Positions 30,524 through 41,040 of a stretch of DNA of 64,000 bases are shown in pieces; the first letter of the stretch is position 1; each line of letters opens with the position of its first letter. The position numbers and the translations under genes were made by a program. Origin of the DNA: Colwellia sp. C2M11 (lineage in GTDB: Bacteria; Pseudomonadota; Gammaproteobacteria; Enterobacterales; Alteromonadaceae); assembly GCF_018860915.1 (NCBI RefSeq), contig NZ_JAHKQD010000043.1, positions 1 to 64,000 on the forward strand, in the 5' to 3' direction. The notes beneath the pieces are model-generated. The model ran no database searches, was not told the DNA's origin, and worked only from the letters and a program-made list of their open reading frames with translations.

Positions 30524-33115
30524 TTAAGCGTCAACTTTTAATATAACGGTATCGGCTTTCTTGGTATATTGCTCCATTTTATGGAAGTTTAAATAACGAT
30601 AAGTGTCTGCAGCCGTTGCGTCAATTTGTAAGGCATACTCCATATACTCAGCTGGCGTAGGTAATTTACCTAAAATAGCACCAACTCCGGCTAATTCAGC
30701 AGAGGTTAAATACACCTTTGCACCATTACCTAGACGATTAGGGAAATTACGCGTAGAGGTAGACAATACTGTTGATTTCTCTTTAACACGGGCTTGGTTA
30801 CCCATACACAATGAACAACCTGGCGTTTCTATTCGTGCCCCCGATCTACCATAAATATTATAGTAACCTTCTGCTGTTAATTGATCTCTATCCATCTTCG
30901 TTGGAGGAGCAACCCATAAGCGTGTTGGTAGTGTACCGTTAAATTTATCAATTAGCTTGCCGGCAGCTCGAAAGTGACCAATGTTAGTCATACACGAACC
31001 GATAAATACTTCATCGATATGTGTTCCTTGAACGTCTGACAATAATTTTGCATCATCAGGATCGTTAGGGCAACAAACAATAGGCTCTTTAATCTCAGTT
31101 AGATCGATTTCAAGAATATGAGCATACTCAGCGTCTGCATCCGCTTCCATCAGTGAAGGGGTTGCTAACCATTCTTCCATCGCTGTTATTCGACGAGTGA
31201 TGGTACGAACATCACCATAGCCTTCACTGATCATCCATTTAAGCATAACAATATTGGATTTCAAATATTCAGCAACAGCATCTTCTTCAACTTTGATGGC
31301 ACAGCCTGCAGCTGATCGCTCCGCAGAAGCGTCAGATAATTCAAACATTTGCTCAATAGTTAAACCTTTCAATCCTTCAATTTCTAATATGCGTCCAGAA
31401 AATTCATTAACTTTGCCTGCTTTTTCAACCGTTAATAAACCATTTTTAATGCCGTAGTAAGGGATCGCATGTACCAAATCACGTAAGGTAATTCCAGGCT
31501 GCATTTCACCAGTAAAGCGTACTAAGACTGATTCTGGCATATCAAGTGGCATAACGCCGGTTGCGGCGGCAAAAGCAACCAATCCAGAGCCAGCAGGGAA
31601 GGAAATTCCTAACGGGAATCGTGTATGTGAATCACCGCCAGTACCAACGGTGTCAGGTAATAACATTCTATTTAACCATGAATGAATAATTCCATCGCCT
31701 GGGCGAAGTGATACGCCGCCACGGTTCATCATAAAGTCGGGTAATGTATGATGAGTCATCACATCTACAGGTTTAGGATAAGCTGAGGTGTGACAAAAAG
31801 ATTGCATTGTTAAATCAGCCGAAAAGCCTAAACAAGCTAAGTCTTTTAGTTCATCACGTGTCATGGGCCCAGTGGTATCTTGCGAGCCAACAGTGGTCAT
31901 TTTCGGCTCACAGTATTGGCCTGCGCGAACACCTGCTACATTACAAGCTTTACCAACCATTTTTTGGGCTAGGGTAAAACCCTTAGCTGACGCTTCTGGT
32001 GCAATAGGCGTAGCAAATAAGTTTGTTGCTTCAAGGCCCAATGCTTCTCGAGCACGGCCCGTTAAGCCACGACCTATTATTAATGGAATACGACCACCAG
32101 CACGAACTTCGTCAAATAATACTGGACTCAGTTCGAATTCTGAAATAACTTCCCCAGCAGCATTTTTTACAACCCCTTCATATGGATAAATATCAATAAT
32201 ATCTCCCATATTCATTCTTTGAACATCTAATTCAATAGGTAAAGCGCCTGAGTCTTCCATGGTATTATAAAAAATAGGGGCTATTTTACCGCCTAGGCAT
32301 ACACCACCACTACGTTTATTGGGAATATAGGGGATATCATCTCCCATAAACCATAATACAGAGTTTGTTGCTGATTTACGTGAAGAGCCTGTACCAACAA
32401 CATCACCAACATAGGCTAATGGAATACCGTCTTGTTGTAGTGCTTCCAGTTGAGTAATTGGGCCAATAACACCCTCTTCATCAGGTGTTATTCCTTCACG
32501 CGCAATTTTAAGCATGGCTTTTGCGTGTAGTGGGATATCAGGGCGAGACCAAGCATCCGGTGCCGGCGACAAGTCGTCGGTATTTGTTTCACCGGTAACC
32601 TTGAATACTTTCACTGTAATTTTTTTAGCCACAGCTTTTTTGGAAGTAAACCACTCTGCATTTGCCCAAGATTCCATCACTTGCTTAGCAGCAGTATTAC
32701 CTGCAGCGGCTTTTTCTTGTACATCATGAAAAGCATCAAACATTAATAAAGTATGTGATAAGCCGTTTGCTGCCAAAGCTGATAAGGTTTCTGATTCTAA
32801 TAAATCAATCATTGGTTGAATATTATAACCGCCTAACATGGTGCCTAATAATTCTGTAGCTTTTTCAGGTGTTAAAATAGGTGAATTTACTTCTCCTTTA
32901 GTTATTGCGGCTAAAAATCCTGCTTTAATATAAGCTGCATCATCTACTCCCGCTGGGACACGATTCGTTAATAAATTAATTAACAAGTCTTCTTCACCCG
33001 CTGGTGGGCTTTTAATTAACTCAATTAATGCCGCTGTTTGTTTAGCGTTTAAGGCTTTAGGCACTAAACCTTCAGCAGCACGTTCTGCTACATGATTACG
33101 ATATTCTTGAAGCAT
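30524..33115 (-). CDS. acnB: Aconitate hydratase B
   Basis: AcnB interconverts citrate and isocitrate in the TCA cycle and can also act as 2-methylisocitrate dehydratase. The 863-residue protein has the AcnB order: HEAT-like domain (1-160), swivel domain, then three catalytic domains. The [4Fe-4S] ligands are Cys708 in IGSCMTN and Cys767/Cys770 in PGCSLCMGNQ, with the same 59-residue spacing as E. coli AcnB. I chose ATG 33115 after AAGGTGG; the open frame extends 11 codons further. It diverges from a second, longer AcnB paralogue. Confidence 0.97.
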   Translation of the reverse strand: MLQEYRNHVAERAAEGLVPKALNAKQTAALIELIKSPPAGEEDLLINLLTNRVPAGVDDAAYIKAGFLAAITKGEVNSPILTPEKATELLGTMLGGYNIQPMIDLLESETLSALAANGLSHTLLMFDAFHDVQEKAAAGNTAAKQVMESWANAEWFTSKKAVAKKITVKVFKVTGETNTDDLSPAPDAWSRPDIPLHAKAMLKIAREGITPDEEGVIGPITQLEALQQDGIPLAYVGDVVGTGSSRKSATNSVLWFMGDDIPYIPNKRSGGVCLGGKIAPIFYNTMEDSGALPIELDVQRMNMGDIIDIYPYEGVVKNAAGEVISEFELSPVLFDEVRAGGRIPLIIGRGLTGRAREALGLEATNLFATPIAPEASAKGFTLAQKMVGKACNVAGVRAGQYCEPKMTTVGSQDTTGPMTRDELKDLACLGFSADLTMQSFCHTSAYPKPVDVMTHHTLPDFMMNRGGVSLRPGDGIIHSWLNRMLLPDTVGTGGDSHTRFPLGISFPAGSGLVAFAAATGVMPLDMPESVLVRFTGEMQPGITLRDLVHAIPYYGIKNGLLTVEKAGKVNEFSGRILEIEGLKGLTIEQMFELSDASAERSAAGCAIKVEEDAVAEYLKSNIVMLKWMISEGYGDVRTITRRITAMEEWLATPSLMEADADAEYAHILEIDLTEIKEPIVCCPNDPDDAKLLSDVQGTHIDEVFIGSCMTNIGHFRAAGKLIDKFNGTLPTRLWVAPPTKMDRDQLTAEGYYNIYGRSGARIETPGCSLCMGNQARVKEKSTVLSTSTRNFPNRLGNGAKVYLTSAELAGVGAILGKLPTPAEYMEYALQIDATAADTYRYLNFHKMEQYTKKADTVILKVDA

Positions 33116-33727
33116 GATATCCACCTTCTTATTGGAGACACTACTCACTTTAGGGATGACTTAGTTGCTTTAAAGCCAATTTAGGACAAGTTGTTAAGTA
33201 TCTAAGATTAAAATTCGTGTTAATAATACAATATTGTCGACACTTTTTCTTTTTTATGAATAGTCAGTGACGTTATTATAGAAATTCATTTTGCTTATAG
33301 TCCTTAAGTATCAATGATTTATGTTGTATTTCTTTTTTTGTTATACGACTATAATACTAGTGTATTGTTTTTTATTTTTAATATTGTCGGAAATCTTCTG
33401 TTCAGTAGAAGAAAGTATTACGCATAATATTGATACCTAGTTTGATAAGTTTTCTAGGGTTATATTGAAATAACTAGCTTAAGTAGATGATTTACATAGA
33501 CGATGGGGTACTTTAGTATTTATGATATCCTTATAAAGGTGTATTGCCGTGTAGTAGGTAATACAATAGAACTACTATAACTAATACTTCTAACTCCTAT
33601 AACTTACATGAATAATCCTTATTTAACCAAGTGATTAGTAGTGAGTCAGAAACATGCTAAAATAGTCAAAATATTTATCTTGCTGATAACAATGTTATTA
33701 GCGTCCCATAGCTAGAGAGTGTATCAA
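33116..33727. other. Long divergent control region between two aconitase genes
   Basis: These 612 bases separate the two start codons and contain no gene I can support. AATATTGTCG occurs twice in the same orientation (33230-33239 and 33380-33389). An inverted repeat TGTATTGCC / GGTAATACA (33540-33548, 33557-33565) with one G-U pair lies nearer the second gene. These might be operators or a leader structure, but nothing matches a regulator that I know. Confidence 0.4.
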
Positions 33728-36541
33728 ATGAGCCTGTACTTAGAATATATAGCAGAAATTGAAAGTCGTAAAAAGGAACTAGGATTAGCGCCTAAACCAA
33801 TTGATGGTGCTGAGTTATTAGCTGAAATTATTGAACAAATTAAAGATGAAGGAAATGAGTACCGCGCTGACTCTCTTAACTTCTTCATCTATAACACGTT
33901 ACCTGGCACAACAAGTGCTGCAGGTGAAAAAGCTGCATTTTTGAAAAAAATTATCTTAGGTGAAGAAATCGTACCAGAAATTACACCTGAATTTGCTTAC
34001 GAATTATTATCACACATGAAAGGTGGCGCATCTATTGGTGTACTACTTGACCTAGCATTAAGTGATGATGTTGCATTATCAACGCCAGCTACAGAAGTAT
34101 TAAAAACACAAGTATTCTTATACGATGCTGATACAGCTCGTCTTGAAGCTGCATATAAAGCAGGCAACACAGTTGCTAAAGATATTCTAGAAAGTTACGC
34201 TAACGCTGAATTCTTTACAAAATTACCTGATATCGCAGAAAAAATTGAAGTAGTAACATATATTGCTGGTGAAGGTGATATCTCAACTGACTTACTTTCT
34301 CCTGGTAACCAAGCACATTCACGTGCAGACCGTGAGTTACACGGTAAATGTATGATCACGCCAGAAGCTCAAGAAGAAATTCAAGCTTTACAAGCTAAGC
34401 ATCCTAATGCCAAAGTAATGCTTATTGCTGAGAAAGGTACTATGGGTGTTGGTTCTTCACGTATGTCTGGTGTGAATAACGTTGCACTTTGGGCTGGTGA
34501 ACAAGCAAGTCCATATGTGCCATTTATTAACATTGCCCCTGTAGTTGCTGGAACAAATGGTATTTCTCCAATTTTCTTAACTACCGTTGATGTTACTGGT
34601 GGTATTGGTCTTGATCTTAAAAACTGGGTTAAGAAAGTAGATGCAAATGGTAATACGGTTGTTGACGAAAATGGCGATGCTGTTTTAGAAGAAGCATACT
34701 CGGTTGCTACAGGTACTGTATTAACAATTGATACTAAAGCCAAGAAATTATTAAACGGTGATAAAGAGTTAGTAGATATCTCTTCAGCTTTCACACCACA
34801 AAAAGTGGAATTCATGAAAGCAGGTGGTTCTTACGCTGTTGTATTTGGTAAGAAATTACAAACTTTTGCATCTGAAGCTTTAGGCATACCAACTAAACTT
34901 GTTTATGCTGCTTCTAAAGAAATTTCACATGAAGGCCAAGGCCTTACTGCCGTAGAAAAAATATTCAACAGAAATGCTGTTGGTGTTCTTTCTAAAACAG
35001 ATCTTCACGCCGGTTCAGATGTTCGCGTTAGAGTAAACATTGTCGGTTCGCAAGATACTACTGGTCCTATGACATGCCAAGAGCTAGAAGCGATGGCTGC
35101 TTCTACTATTTCTCCGTTAGTTGACGGTGCTTATCAGTCTGGTTGTCATACTGCCTCAGTATGGGACAGCAAAGCTAAAGCAAACATTCCTAAACTAATG
35201 AGCTTTATGAACAAGTTTGGTCTAATTACCGCGCGTGACCCTAAAGGTGTTTACCACGCAATGACTGACGTAATTCATAAAGTATTGAATGATATTACCG
35301 TTGATGATCGCGCTATCATCATTGGTGGTGACTCTCATACGCGTATGTCTAAAGGCGTAGCATTTGGTGCCGACTCAGGTACTGTTGCTGTTGCTCTTGC
35401 TACCGGTGAATCGGCGATGCCAATTCCAGAGTCAGTAAAAGTAACATTTAAAGGCGCTATGCAAGGTCACATGGACTTCCGTGATGTTGTACATGCAACG
35501 CAAGCACAAATGCTTAAACAATTTGGTGGTGAGAACGTATTCCAAGGTCGCATAATCGAAGTACATATTGGTACTTTATTAGCTGACCAAGCATTCACAT
35601 TTACCGATTGGTCTGCAGAAATGAAAGCGAAGGCTTCAATCTGTATTTCAAACGATGAAACGTTAATCCAGTCAATTGAGCTTGCTAAGAGCCGTATCCA
35701 AATCATGATTGATAAAGGTATGGAAAACGAAGCTGGTACATTGAAAGGCTTAATCGCATTAGCTGACAAACGTATTGAAGAAGTTAAATCAGGTACCAGC
35801 CCAGCATTAGCACCTGATGACAATGCTAAATACTACGCAGAAGTTGTTATTGATTTAGATGTTATCGATCAACCAATGGTTGCTGACCCTGATGTAAACA
35901 ACGAAGATGCGTCTAAGCGTTATACTCATGATGTTATTCGTCCGGTTTCATACTACAACGGTAAGCCTGTTGACTTAGCATTTGTTGGTTCTTGTATGGT
36001 TCACAAAGGCGATATGCAAATCATCGCACAAATGTTGCGTAACATTGAGAAGCAAAATGGCAAAGTAGAGTTTAAAGCACCATTAGTTGTAGCTCCACCA
36101 ACTTACAATATTGTTGATGAACTTAAAGCCGAAGGCGATTGGGATATTTTACGTAAGTACTCTGGTTTCGAATTTGATGATGCAAACCCTAAAGGTGCTG
36201 CACGTACTAAGTACGAAAACATCATGTATCTTGAACGTCCAGGTTGTAACTTATGTATGGGTAACCAAGAGAAAGCTGAACCAGGTGATACAGTTTTAGC
36301 AACATCAACTCGCTTATTCCAAGGTCGTGTTGTAGCTGATACTGCAGAGAAGAAAGGTGAATCATTACTTGGTTCAACACCTTTAGTTGTTCTTTCATCT
36401 GTATTGGGTCGCTTCCCTACAATCGAAGAATATAAAGCAGCTGTTGAAGGTATCGATTTAACTCGCTTTGCTCCTCCTACGCAAGAAATGAGCACTAAAT
36501 ACGTACCAGCGGTACCAGTTCAAGTGGTTGACCCTAGCTAG
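33728..36541 (+). CDS. Second AcnB-type aconitate hydratase / 2-methylisocitrate dehydratase
   Basis: A 937-residue AcnB homologue, about 75 residues longer than the neighbouring enzyme. Cluster cysteines are Cys756 in VGSCMVHKGD and Cys840/Cys843 in PGCNLCMGNQEKA, so the spacing is 84 residues instead of 59, showing an insertion in domain 4. The GSQDTTGPMT block is shared with AcnB, and the swivel domain reads TDLLSPGNQAHSR. Its length and insert recall the AcnB form common in Bacteroidetes. It could be a second TCA aconitase or a 2-methylcitrate-cycle enzyme; no prpB or prpC gene is adjacent. ATG 33728 is preferred to GTG 33719. The codon pattern looks like that of a highly expressed gene. 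Confidence 0.9.
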   Translation: MSLYLEYIAEIESRKKELGLAPKPIDGAELLAEIIEQIKDEGNEYRADSLNFFIYNTLPGTTSAAGEKAAFLKKIILGEEIVPEITPEFAYELLSHMKGGASIGVLLDLALSDDVALSTPATEVLKTQVFLYDADTARLEAAYKAGNTVAKDILESYANAEFFTKLPDIAEKIEVVTYIAGEGDISTDLLSPGNQAHSRADRELHGKCMITPEAQEEIQALQAKHPNAKVMLIAEKGTMGVGSSRMSGVNNVALWAGEQASPYVPFINIAPVVAGTNGISPIFLTTVDVTGGIGLDLKNWVKKVDANGNTVVDENGDAVLEEAYSVATGTVLTIDTKAKKLLNGDKELVDISSAFTPQKVEFMKAGGSYAVVFGKKLQTFASEALGIPTKLVYAASKEISHEGQGLTAVEKIFNRNAVGVLSKTDLHAGSDVRVRVNIVGSQDTTGPMTCQELEAMAASTISPLVDGAYQSGCHTASVWDSKAKANIPKLMSFMNKFGLITARDPKGVYHAMTDVIHKVLNDITVDDRAIIIGGDSHTRMSKGVAFGADSGTVAVALATGESAMPIPESVKVTFKGAMQGHMDFRDVVHATQAQMLKQFGGENVFQGRIIEVHIGTLLADQAFTFTDWSAEMKAKASICISNDETLIQSIELAKSRIQIMIDKGMENEAGTLKGLIALADKRIEEVKSGTSPALAPDDNAKYYAEVVIDLDVIDQPMVADPDVNNEDASKRYTHDVIRPVSYYNGKPVDLAFVGSCMVHKGDMQIIAQMLRNIEKQNGKVEFKAPLVVAPPTYNIVDELKAEGDWDILRKYSGFEFDDANPKGAARTKYENIMYLERPGCNLCMGNQEKAEPGDTVLATSTRLFQGRVVADTAEKKGESLLGSTPLVVLSSVLGRFPTIEEYKAAVEGIDLTRFAPPTQEMSTKYVPAVPVQVVDPS

Positions 36542-36580
36542 GCTAGTTTTATATTTCATAAAAAAGTGAAATGAATTATG

Positions 36581-36621
36581 AAGGCTATTTAACTTATATA
36601 GGTTAAATAGCCTTTTTTTGT
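36581..36621 (+). terminator. Terminator of the second aconitase gene
   Basis: AAGGCTATTTAAC (36581-36593) and GTTAAATAGCCTT (36602-36614) form a perfect stem followed by a T run. The 300 bases after it contain no gene I can support. Confidence 0.88.
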
Positions 36622-36915
36622 TTTCAATTTATATAGCTTTAAATAATTTTATAGCGTTTATTATCAAGGTAGATTAAGTATCAAACTTGTATCGTCTACA
36701 GCGCTTATATCGCTCCACTGAGTTAGATAATATTTACTAAATAACTGTAGAATTGCTTAATAGATGTTTCTCTAGTTGCCACTTTCCGGGCTTCATTCTT
36801 AAATTTACTTGTAATAGGATCGCGATTGACACGAGTTTTCCTTGCCTTTTGATGAGCTAAAATAGAATAATTATCAAGCTAGCGTACAGTAAAAATAATA
36901 TTCAGATAGGTAAGG

Positions 36916-37278
36916 CTAATGAGTTGAGAGTGGACACTCAAGTGTTGCAATTAAATTTGATCTAATTAAATTAGGTGAAGCTCGTTTATGGTCAAAGCTT
37001 TCAATCCCTTTAATAATGGTCAACGTATAGTCATATCGACCACAGATTAAATAACTTTTCCGTAATAAAAGTGCAGATAGTTGTTGAAACTTTACTTTAT
37101 TATTTTGAATTATCTCAAGTTGGTAACGATTTACGGCTAATTCAGTTTGTATAAATTGAACTTGATGATCAAAGTCCCATTGAGGAGCATTTTGATATGC
37201 CTCGCTTGTTAAACTGGTGCAGGCAATAATACTATTAAAAATAAGCATGTAGAGTATTATCGACGTCGTTTTTTTCAT
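36916..37278 (-). CDS. Small hypothetical lipoprotein
   Basis: A 120-residue protein with a lipoprotein signal, lipobox IIAC at about residues 17-20, and a mature part of about 100 residues with two cysteines, in YLICGRYD and LECPLSTH, that may form a disulfide. I recognise no family. A GGAG site precedes ATG 37278. It is followed on neither side by a closely spaced gene, so no operon partner suggests a role. It is probably attached to the outer or inner membrane, facing the periplasm. Confidence 0.65.
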   Translation of the reverse strand: MKKTTSIILYMLIFNSIIACTSLTSEAYQNAPQWDFDHQVQFIQTELAVNRYQLEIIQNNKVKFQQLSALLLRKSYLICGRYDYTLTIIKGIESFDHKRASPNLIRSNLIATLECPLSTH

Positions 37279-37405
37279 GAATATATACTCCGGACAACTT
37301 ATAAAATAGGGACTAATAGAGTAAACAAGCTAAATGTTCACTCTATTAGTATAGCGCGTTAACGTAATCTTGGGTTAACGCGCAATGCATTAATACACAA
37401 TTGGC

Positions 37406-40132
37406 TTAAAGCTTTATGGCATCTTTTATCATTAAACAACGTTTATCTTCTTGCTGTTTAATCAATAAACTTCTTTTAGTGCCTGAAGACAGGTTGGTTA
37501 ATTCAGTTACCGCTTTATTTAAACGAGCAACGCTAGCTTCGCTACACGTTGTGGGAATTAACTGATTATAACTACGCATGAAAACAGGGCCATTCTTTTC
37601 ATCTATATTACGTAATGATCCAATACGTTGTTCTGCAGTTTGTTCGTTAAAGCTATTTTGTTCACTAGGATAAAGTGCTGACATAGCAGTGCGTAATTTA
37701 GAAAAAGCAATTTTACTATCTTCTTGTTGAATCTTAGTTAGCCAGTCAGTTTTAACTTGACTATTTGGCGCAATAACACGTGCATACAAAGCAGATTTTT
37801 CACCAGTATCTGAGCTATCTAATGTTAACTCATTAGCAATCAACTGATCAGCTTTACTATATTGATAACGGCTTAATTGCGCAATAATGTTCCAACGGAT
37901 ATCTTGATTGATGGTTAAGTTTTCTAGTGAGTATTGCCCCGTTAATAATTTATATAAATTATCTAATGCATTTTTCGAGTGAGCAAAATTTATATAGCTG
38001 CTAAACCAACGACGTTGCATGTTTTTATCGTCGCTGTTAGCTAATGTACTTTGCCAAGTGATATCTTCTAGTTCTAACGCGATATTTTTTACATAATCGT
38101 GTTGACTGCCTAAGCCTTTATTTAGGTAAGCTTTCGCTGCGGATATTTGCCCTAATACTTGCCCTAGCGTGGTGTAATCTTGTTCAAATGGTGCATTGGT
38201 CAGTGCAACTGTTAGATAGTCATTCAATGGTAATTTACCATCACGAACACTATCCCATAAACTTTGCCATAGCATTGAACGCAACAGAGGATCTATAATT
38301 TGAGCTAAATAAAGCTTAGTTGTTTCAAATGAGCGTTTATCTAAATTAACTTTTACAAATGCCCAGTCTTGATAATTAGGATAAATTAGATCGGGGCATG
38401 AAACACCAATTAATTCATTTACATGAGTTGTTTTACCTTGATAAATCACCGATATTTTTTTCGTTAAACTAAAACCCGGGTTCGTTGTTTTAAAGAGCGC
38501 TAACTGAACCTTTTGTTCGCGTAATGTTGGCTGACTTTTATCTGCTGTTTGTATTAATTCAAAAGAAGATATTTTACCTTGTTCACACTGGTATTTTGCT
38601 TCAATGGTATTTACGCCAGCTTGGTATAGCCAGTCCTGCTGCCATTGAGTTAAGTTTTTACCACTTGCTTTGGCTAAACTATCGAGAAAATCCTCTAATA
38701 CAGCATTTTGATAAGCGTTATCTTTTAAATAATTATGAATACCTTGTTGAAATGTTTTTTCTCCTAGCAAATAACGTAATTGATTTAATACCGAAGCACC
38801 TTTTGAGTAGGTAATAGCATCAATATTGTCAAAAGCATTGGCAGTCGACGGTACTGGCACTTCAATAGGGTGAGTAGTTACTTGTTGATCAGCGCGATAA
38901 GCACTTTGTTTACCTCCAGCGTAGAAAGTACGCCAAGCATTGTCAAACTCGGTTGCTTCGCTTGTCGCAAGTGTTGCCATAAACGCAGCAAAACTTTCAT
39001 TTAACCATAAGCCATTCCACCACTTCATCGTGGCTAAATTACCAAACCATTGATGTGCCATTTCATGCATTATCACGTTAGCTAGTCGCTCTCGGCGGCT
39101 TTGGCTCATTTCACCATTGGTTAAAAACGATTTTTCAGCAAAGGTTACTGCTGCTGAATTTTCCATTGCACCGTATAAAAAATCAGGCACTAGTACTTGA
39201 TCGTACTTTTTGAAGGGATAGTTGATCCCAAAATAGTTATCGAAGAAGTCGAAACCTTGTTTGGTGTAGGTAAACCAATGCTTTGGTGTTATTTGTTTAG
39301 CAACAGACTGGCGAGCAAATAAACGTAGTGGGTATTTACCACTATTATCTTGCCACATGGTATACGGACCAGCGTGCATTGAAAAATTATAAGGACTTAA
39401 CGTTAGGCTCTTCGGGAAATGCCAAAGGGTAATGTCGCCTTGTTGTGTTGTTGTCGCTTCTCTTGTCGCTGAAAAAACAGTCCAATCGTTTGGAGCAGAA
39501 ACGGTTAATTCAAAAGTCGCCTTCAAATCAGGCTGATCAAATAAGGCAAACATTTGTTGAGCGGCCGCAGGCTCAAAATGAGAATAAAGGTAAACCTTAC
39601 CGTCTACTGGATCTTTAAAGCGGTGTAAGCCTTCACCATTGGTACTGTGTTTACGTGTAAATTCGACCGTAACTGTATTTTGTCCTTTCTTTAGGGTTTT
39701 AGCTGGCAAGGTAATAAACCAATTGTTATAGCTCTCGAGTAATTTTTCACTCGACATTGCTTTACCGTTAATGACTAAATTGCTAATTTTTGCTTCATTT
39801 AAATCGACAGTTAGTGGGGTGCTATTGTTCGATAAATCAAAATTAATGGTCGAACTAGCAGAGAAGCTTTCTTCACCCGTTAGGTTAAAGTTAAGTTTGT
39901 AGTTAACATTAGAAACACGTTCTGAACGTTTGAATGCTTGTGCTTGGCTTAGGTATTGATCTTCTGCTCTAGGAGCAAAACTTACCGTTTTACTTGCGCT
40001 TTCATTTAAAGTAGATGTAGTGTTCTTTGCTGGTTCAGTAAGAGCACAAGCATTTAGTAATAATGTTGCTGTCAATGCTGAGGTAGTTAAAATTGATTTG
40101 TTCAAGGTAATAAATTTCAAGAGGATTCTCAT
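37406..40132 (-). CDS. M1-family aminopeptidase, lipoprotein
   Basis: A 908-residue zinc aminopeptidase of family M1. The exopeptidase motif YGAMENSAAVTF and the zinc site HEMAHQWFGNL with NESFA 18 residues later are intact, and a C-terminal ERAP1-like helical domain follows. The N-terminus has the lipobox LLNAC near residue 29, so unlike cytoplasmic E. coli PepN it should be anchored in the envelope. It would remove N-terminal residues from peptides reaching the periplasm or surface. Together with the M49-like lipoprotein at 1.3-3.0 kb it suggests use of external peptides. Confidence 0.93.
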   Translation of the reverse strand: MRILLKFITLNKSILTTSALTATLLLNACALTEPAKNTTSTLNESASKTVSFAPRAEDQYLSQAQAFKRSERVSNVNYKLNFNLTGEESFSASSTINFDLSNNSTPLTVDLNEAKISNLVINGKAMSSEKLLESYNNWFITLPAKTLKKGQNTVTVEFTRKHSTNGEGLHRFKDPVDGKVYLYSHFEPAAAQQMFALFDQPDLKATFELTVSAPNDWTVFSATREATTTQQGDITLWHFPKSLTLSPYNFSMHAGPYTMWQDNSGKYPLRLFARQSVAKQITPKHWFTYTKQGFDFFDNYFGINYPFKKYDQVLVPDFLYGAMENSAAVTFAEKSFLTNGEMSQSRRERLANVIMHEMAHQWFGNLATMKWWNGLWLNESFAAFMATLATSEATEFDNAWRTFYAGGKQSAYRADQQVTTHPIEVPVPSTANAFDNIDAITYSKGASVLNQLRYLLGEKTFQQGIHNYLKDNAYQNAVLEDFLDSLAKASGKNLTQWQQDWLYQAGVNTIEAKYQCEQGKISSFELIQTADKSQPTLREQKVQLALFKTTNPGFSLTKKISVIYQGKTTHVNELIGVSCPDLIYPNYQDWAFVKVNLDKRSFETTKLYLAQIIDPLLRSMLWQSLWDSVRDGKLPLNDYLTVALTNAPFEQDYTTLGQVLGQISAAKAYLNKGLGSQHDYVKNIALELEDITWQSTLANSDDKNMQRRWFSSYINFAHSKNALDNLYKLLTGQYSLENLTINQDIRWNIIAQLSRYQYSKADQLIANELTLDSSDTGEKSALYARVIAPNSQVKTDWLTKIQQEDSKIAFSKLRTAMSALYPSEQNSFNEQTAEQRIGSLRNIDEKNGPVFMRSYNQLIPTTCSEASVARLNKAVTELTNLSSGTKRSLLIKQQEDKRCLMIKDAIKL

Positions 40133-40415
40133 TGTGTTTGGGAGTCATTACATTATAAAACAGAACGATAATAGTAAAAAGAGTCTCGCTAGTTTAGTGA
40201 ATATATAGCAAGGAAATTTGTAAAGCAGGGCAAACAGCGGCTTTTAAAAAAACTATGACCTTAGGATAATTAACACTGAGAGTGAGCTCCTAGATGTTTA
40301 ACGAGAGAAAATTATGCTTGAATTATAGTTGAGAAAACTGCCTGTGAAGCAATTAGCAATAAAGCCATTATATCCATGTGAATTAATGGCTACTTGTTTA
40401 TTGTTTGTGAACTTA

Positions 40416-40895
40416 TTACTTTTTAATAAAACTATTTACATCTGTTTCTAAAGGGTAATAATAATCAGCATCTTTAATCATAGTTAACTTATCTTTCAGC
40501 CACTTTTTATTAATGCTTTTACTGTAGTTTAAATAAAGTTTATTTTCATAAATATGAAAAGCCTCAGGATCAATTCTAGCTGTACTTCCTTCATCAGCCA
40601 TAGCGTAAGCACACCAGCCACCGTATTGTGGAGCATATTTCTCTGGTTCAGATTCAAATAATGCTTTGTTTTCTTTACTGTTAAAATACCAGTAAGCATT
40701 ACGCCATTTTACTTTAAAGGCTTTATCACCTTCTACAGCTTTATTTTGTGTAAAATAAGCAACGGTATCGTAACCATCAATAGCAATACTATTAAAGCGT
40801 CCAGTATTAACCGCATCATCAACGGCGAAAGCTGAAAAACTGAAAAAAATGATCATCATCATAACCGCTTGAATAGATCGTTTAACTAAATACAT
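40416..40895 (-). CDS. Exported YHS-domain protein (copy A)
   Basis: A 159-residue protein with a signal peptide ending near SAFAVDD and a YHS domain: NSIAIDGYDTVAYF, then YWYFNSKENKALFESEPEKYAPQYGGWCAYAMADEG. Related exported YHS proteins are seen in many marine bacteria and are suspected to bind metal ions, but the function is unknown. It is a close paralogue of the adjacent copy B on the same strand. The start at ATG 40895 follows AAGGAAG. Confidence 0.82.
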   Translation of the reverse strand: MYLVKRSIQAVMMMIIFFSFSAFAVDDAVNTGRFNSIAIDGYDTVAYFTQNKAVEGDKAFKVKWRNAYWYFNSKENKALFESEPEKYAPQYGGWCAYAMADEGSTARIDPEAFHIYENKLYLNYSKSINKKWLKDKLTMIKDADYYYPLETDVNSFIKK

Positions 40896-40937
40896 CTTTA
40901 TCTTCCTTACAAATGAATAACTACTTATAAGATAGGT
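40896..40937 (-). promoter_or_regulatory. Conserved leader of YHS copy A
   Basis: The 42 bases upstream of copy A match those upstream of copy B at 35 positions by my count, including ACCTATCTTAT, GTTATT and the ribosome-binding site AAGGAAG. ATAAGT-like bases next to CTTAT could be a -10 element. The duplication therefore included the control region. Confidence 0.55.
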
Positions 40938-41040
40938 GATTAACGGTATTAATTTCGTACTATTTTTACTTGAATTTTAGAAATCAGCGTTGTGGTTCAC
41001 CTAACTTAACGATAATATTTTTCAATAACTTTTGATAAGA

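Noticed and set aside
34381-34815. Minus-strand frames inside the second aconitase gene, such as this one of 144 codons
   Set aside because: These are shadows of biased codon use in a long, highly expressed gene.
38524-38814. Plus-strand frame of 96 codons
   Set aside because: It is antisense to the M1 aminopeptidase and has no start signal or family resemblance.
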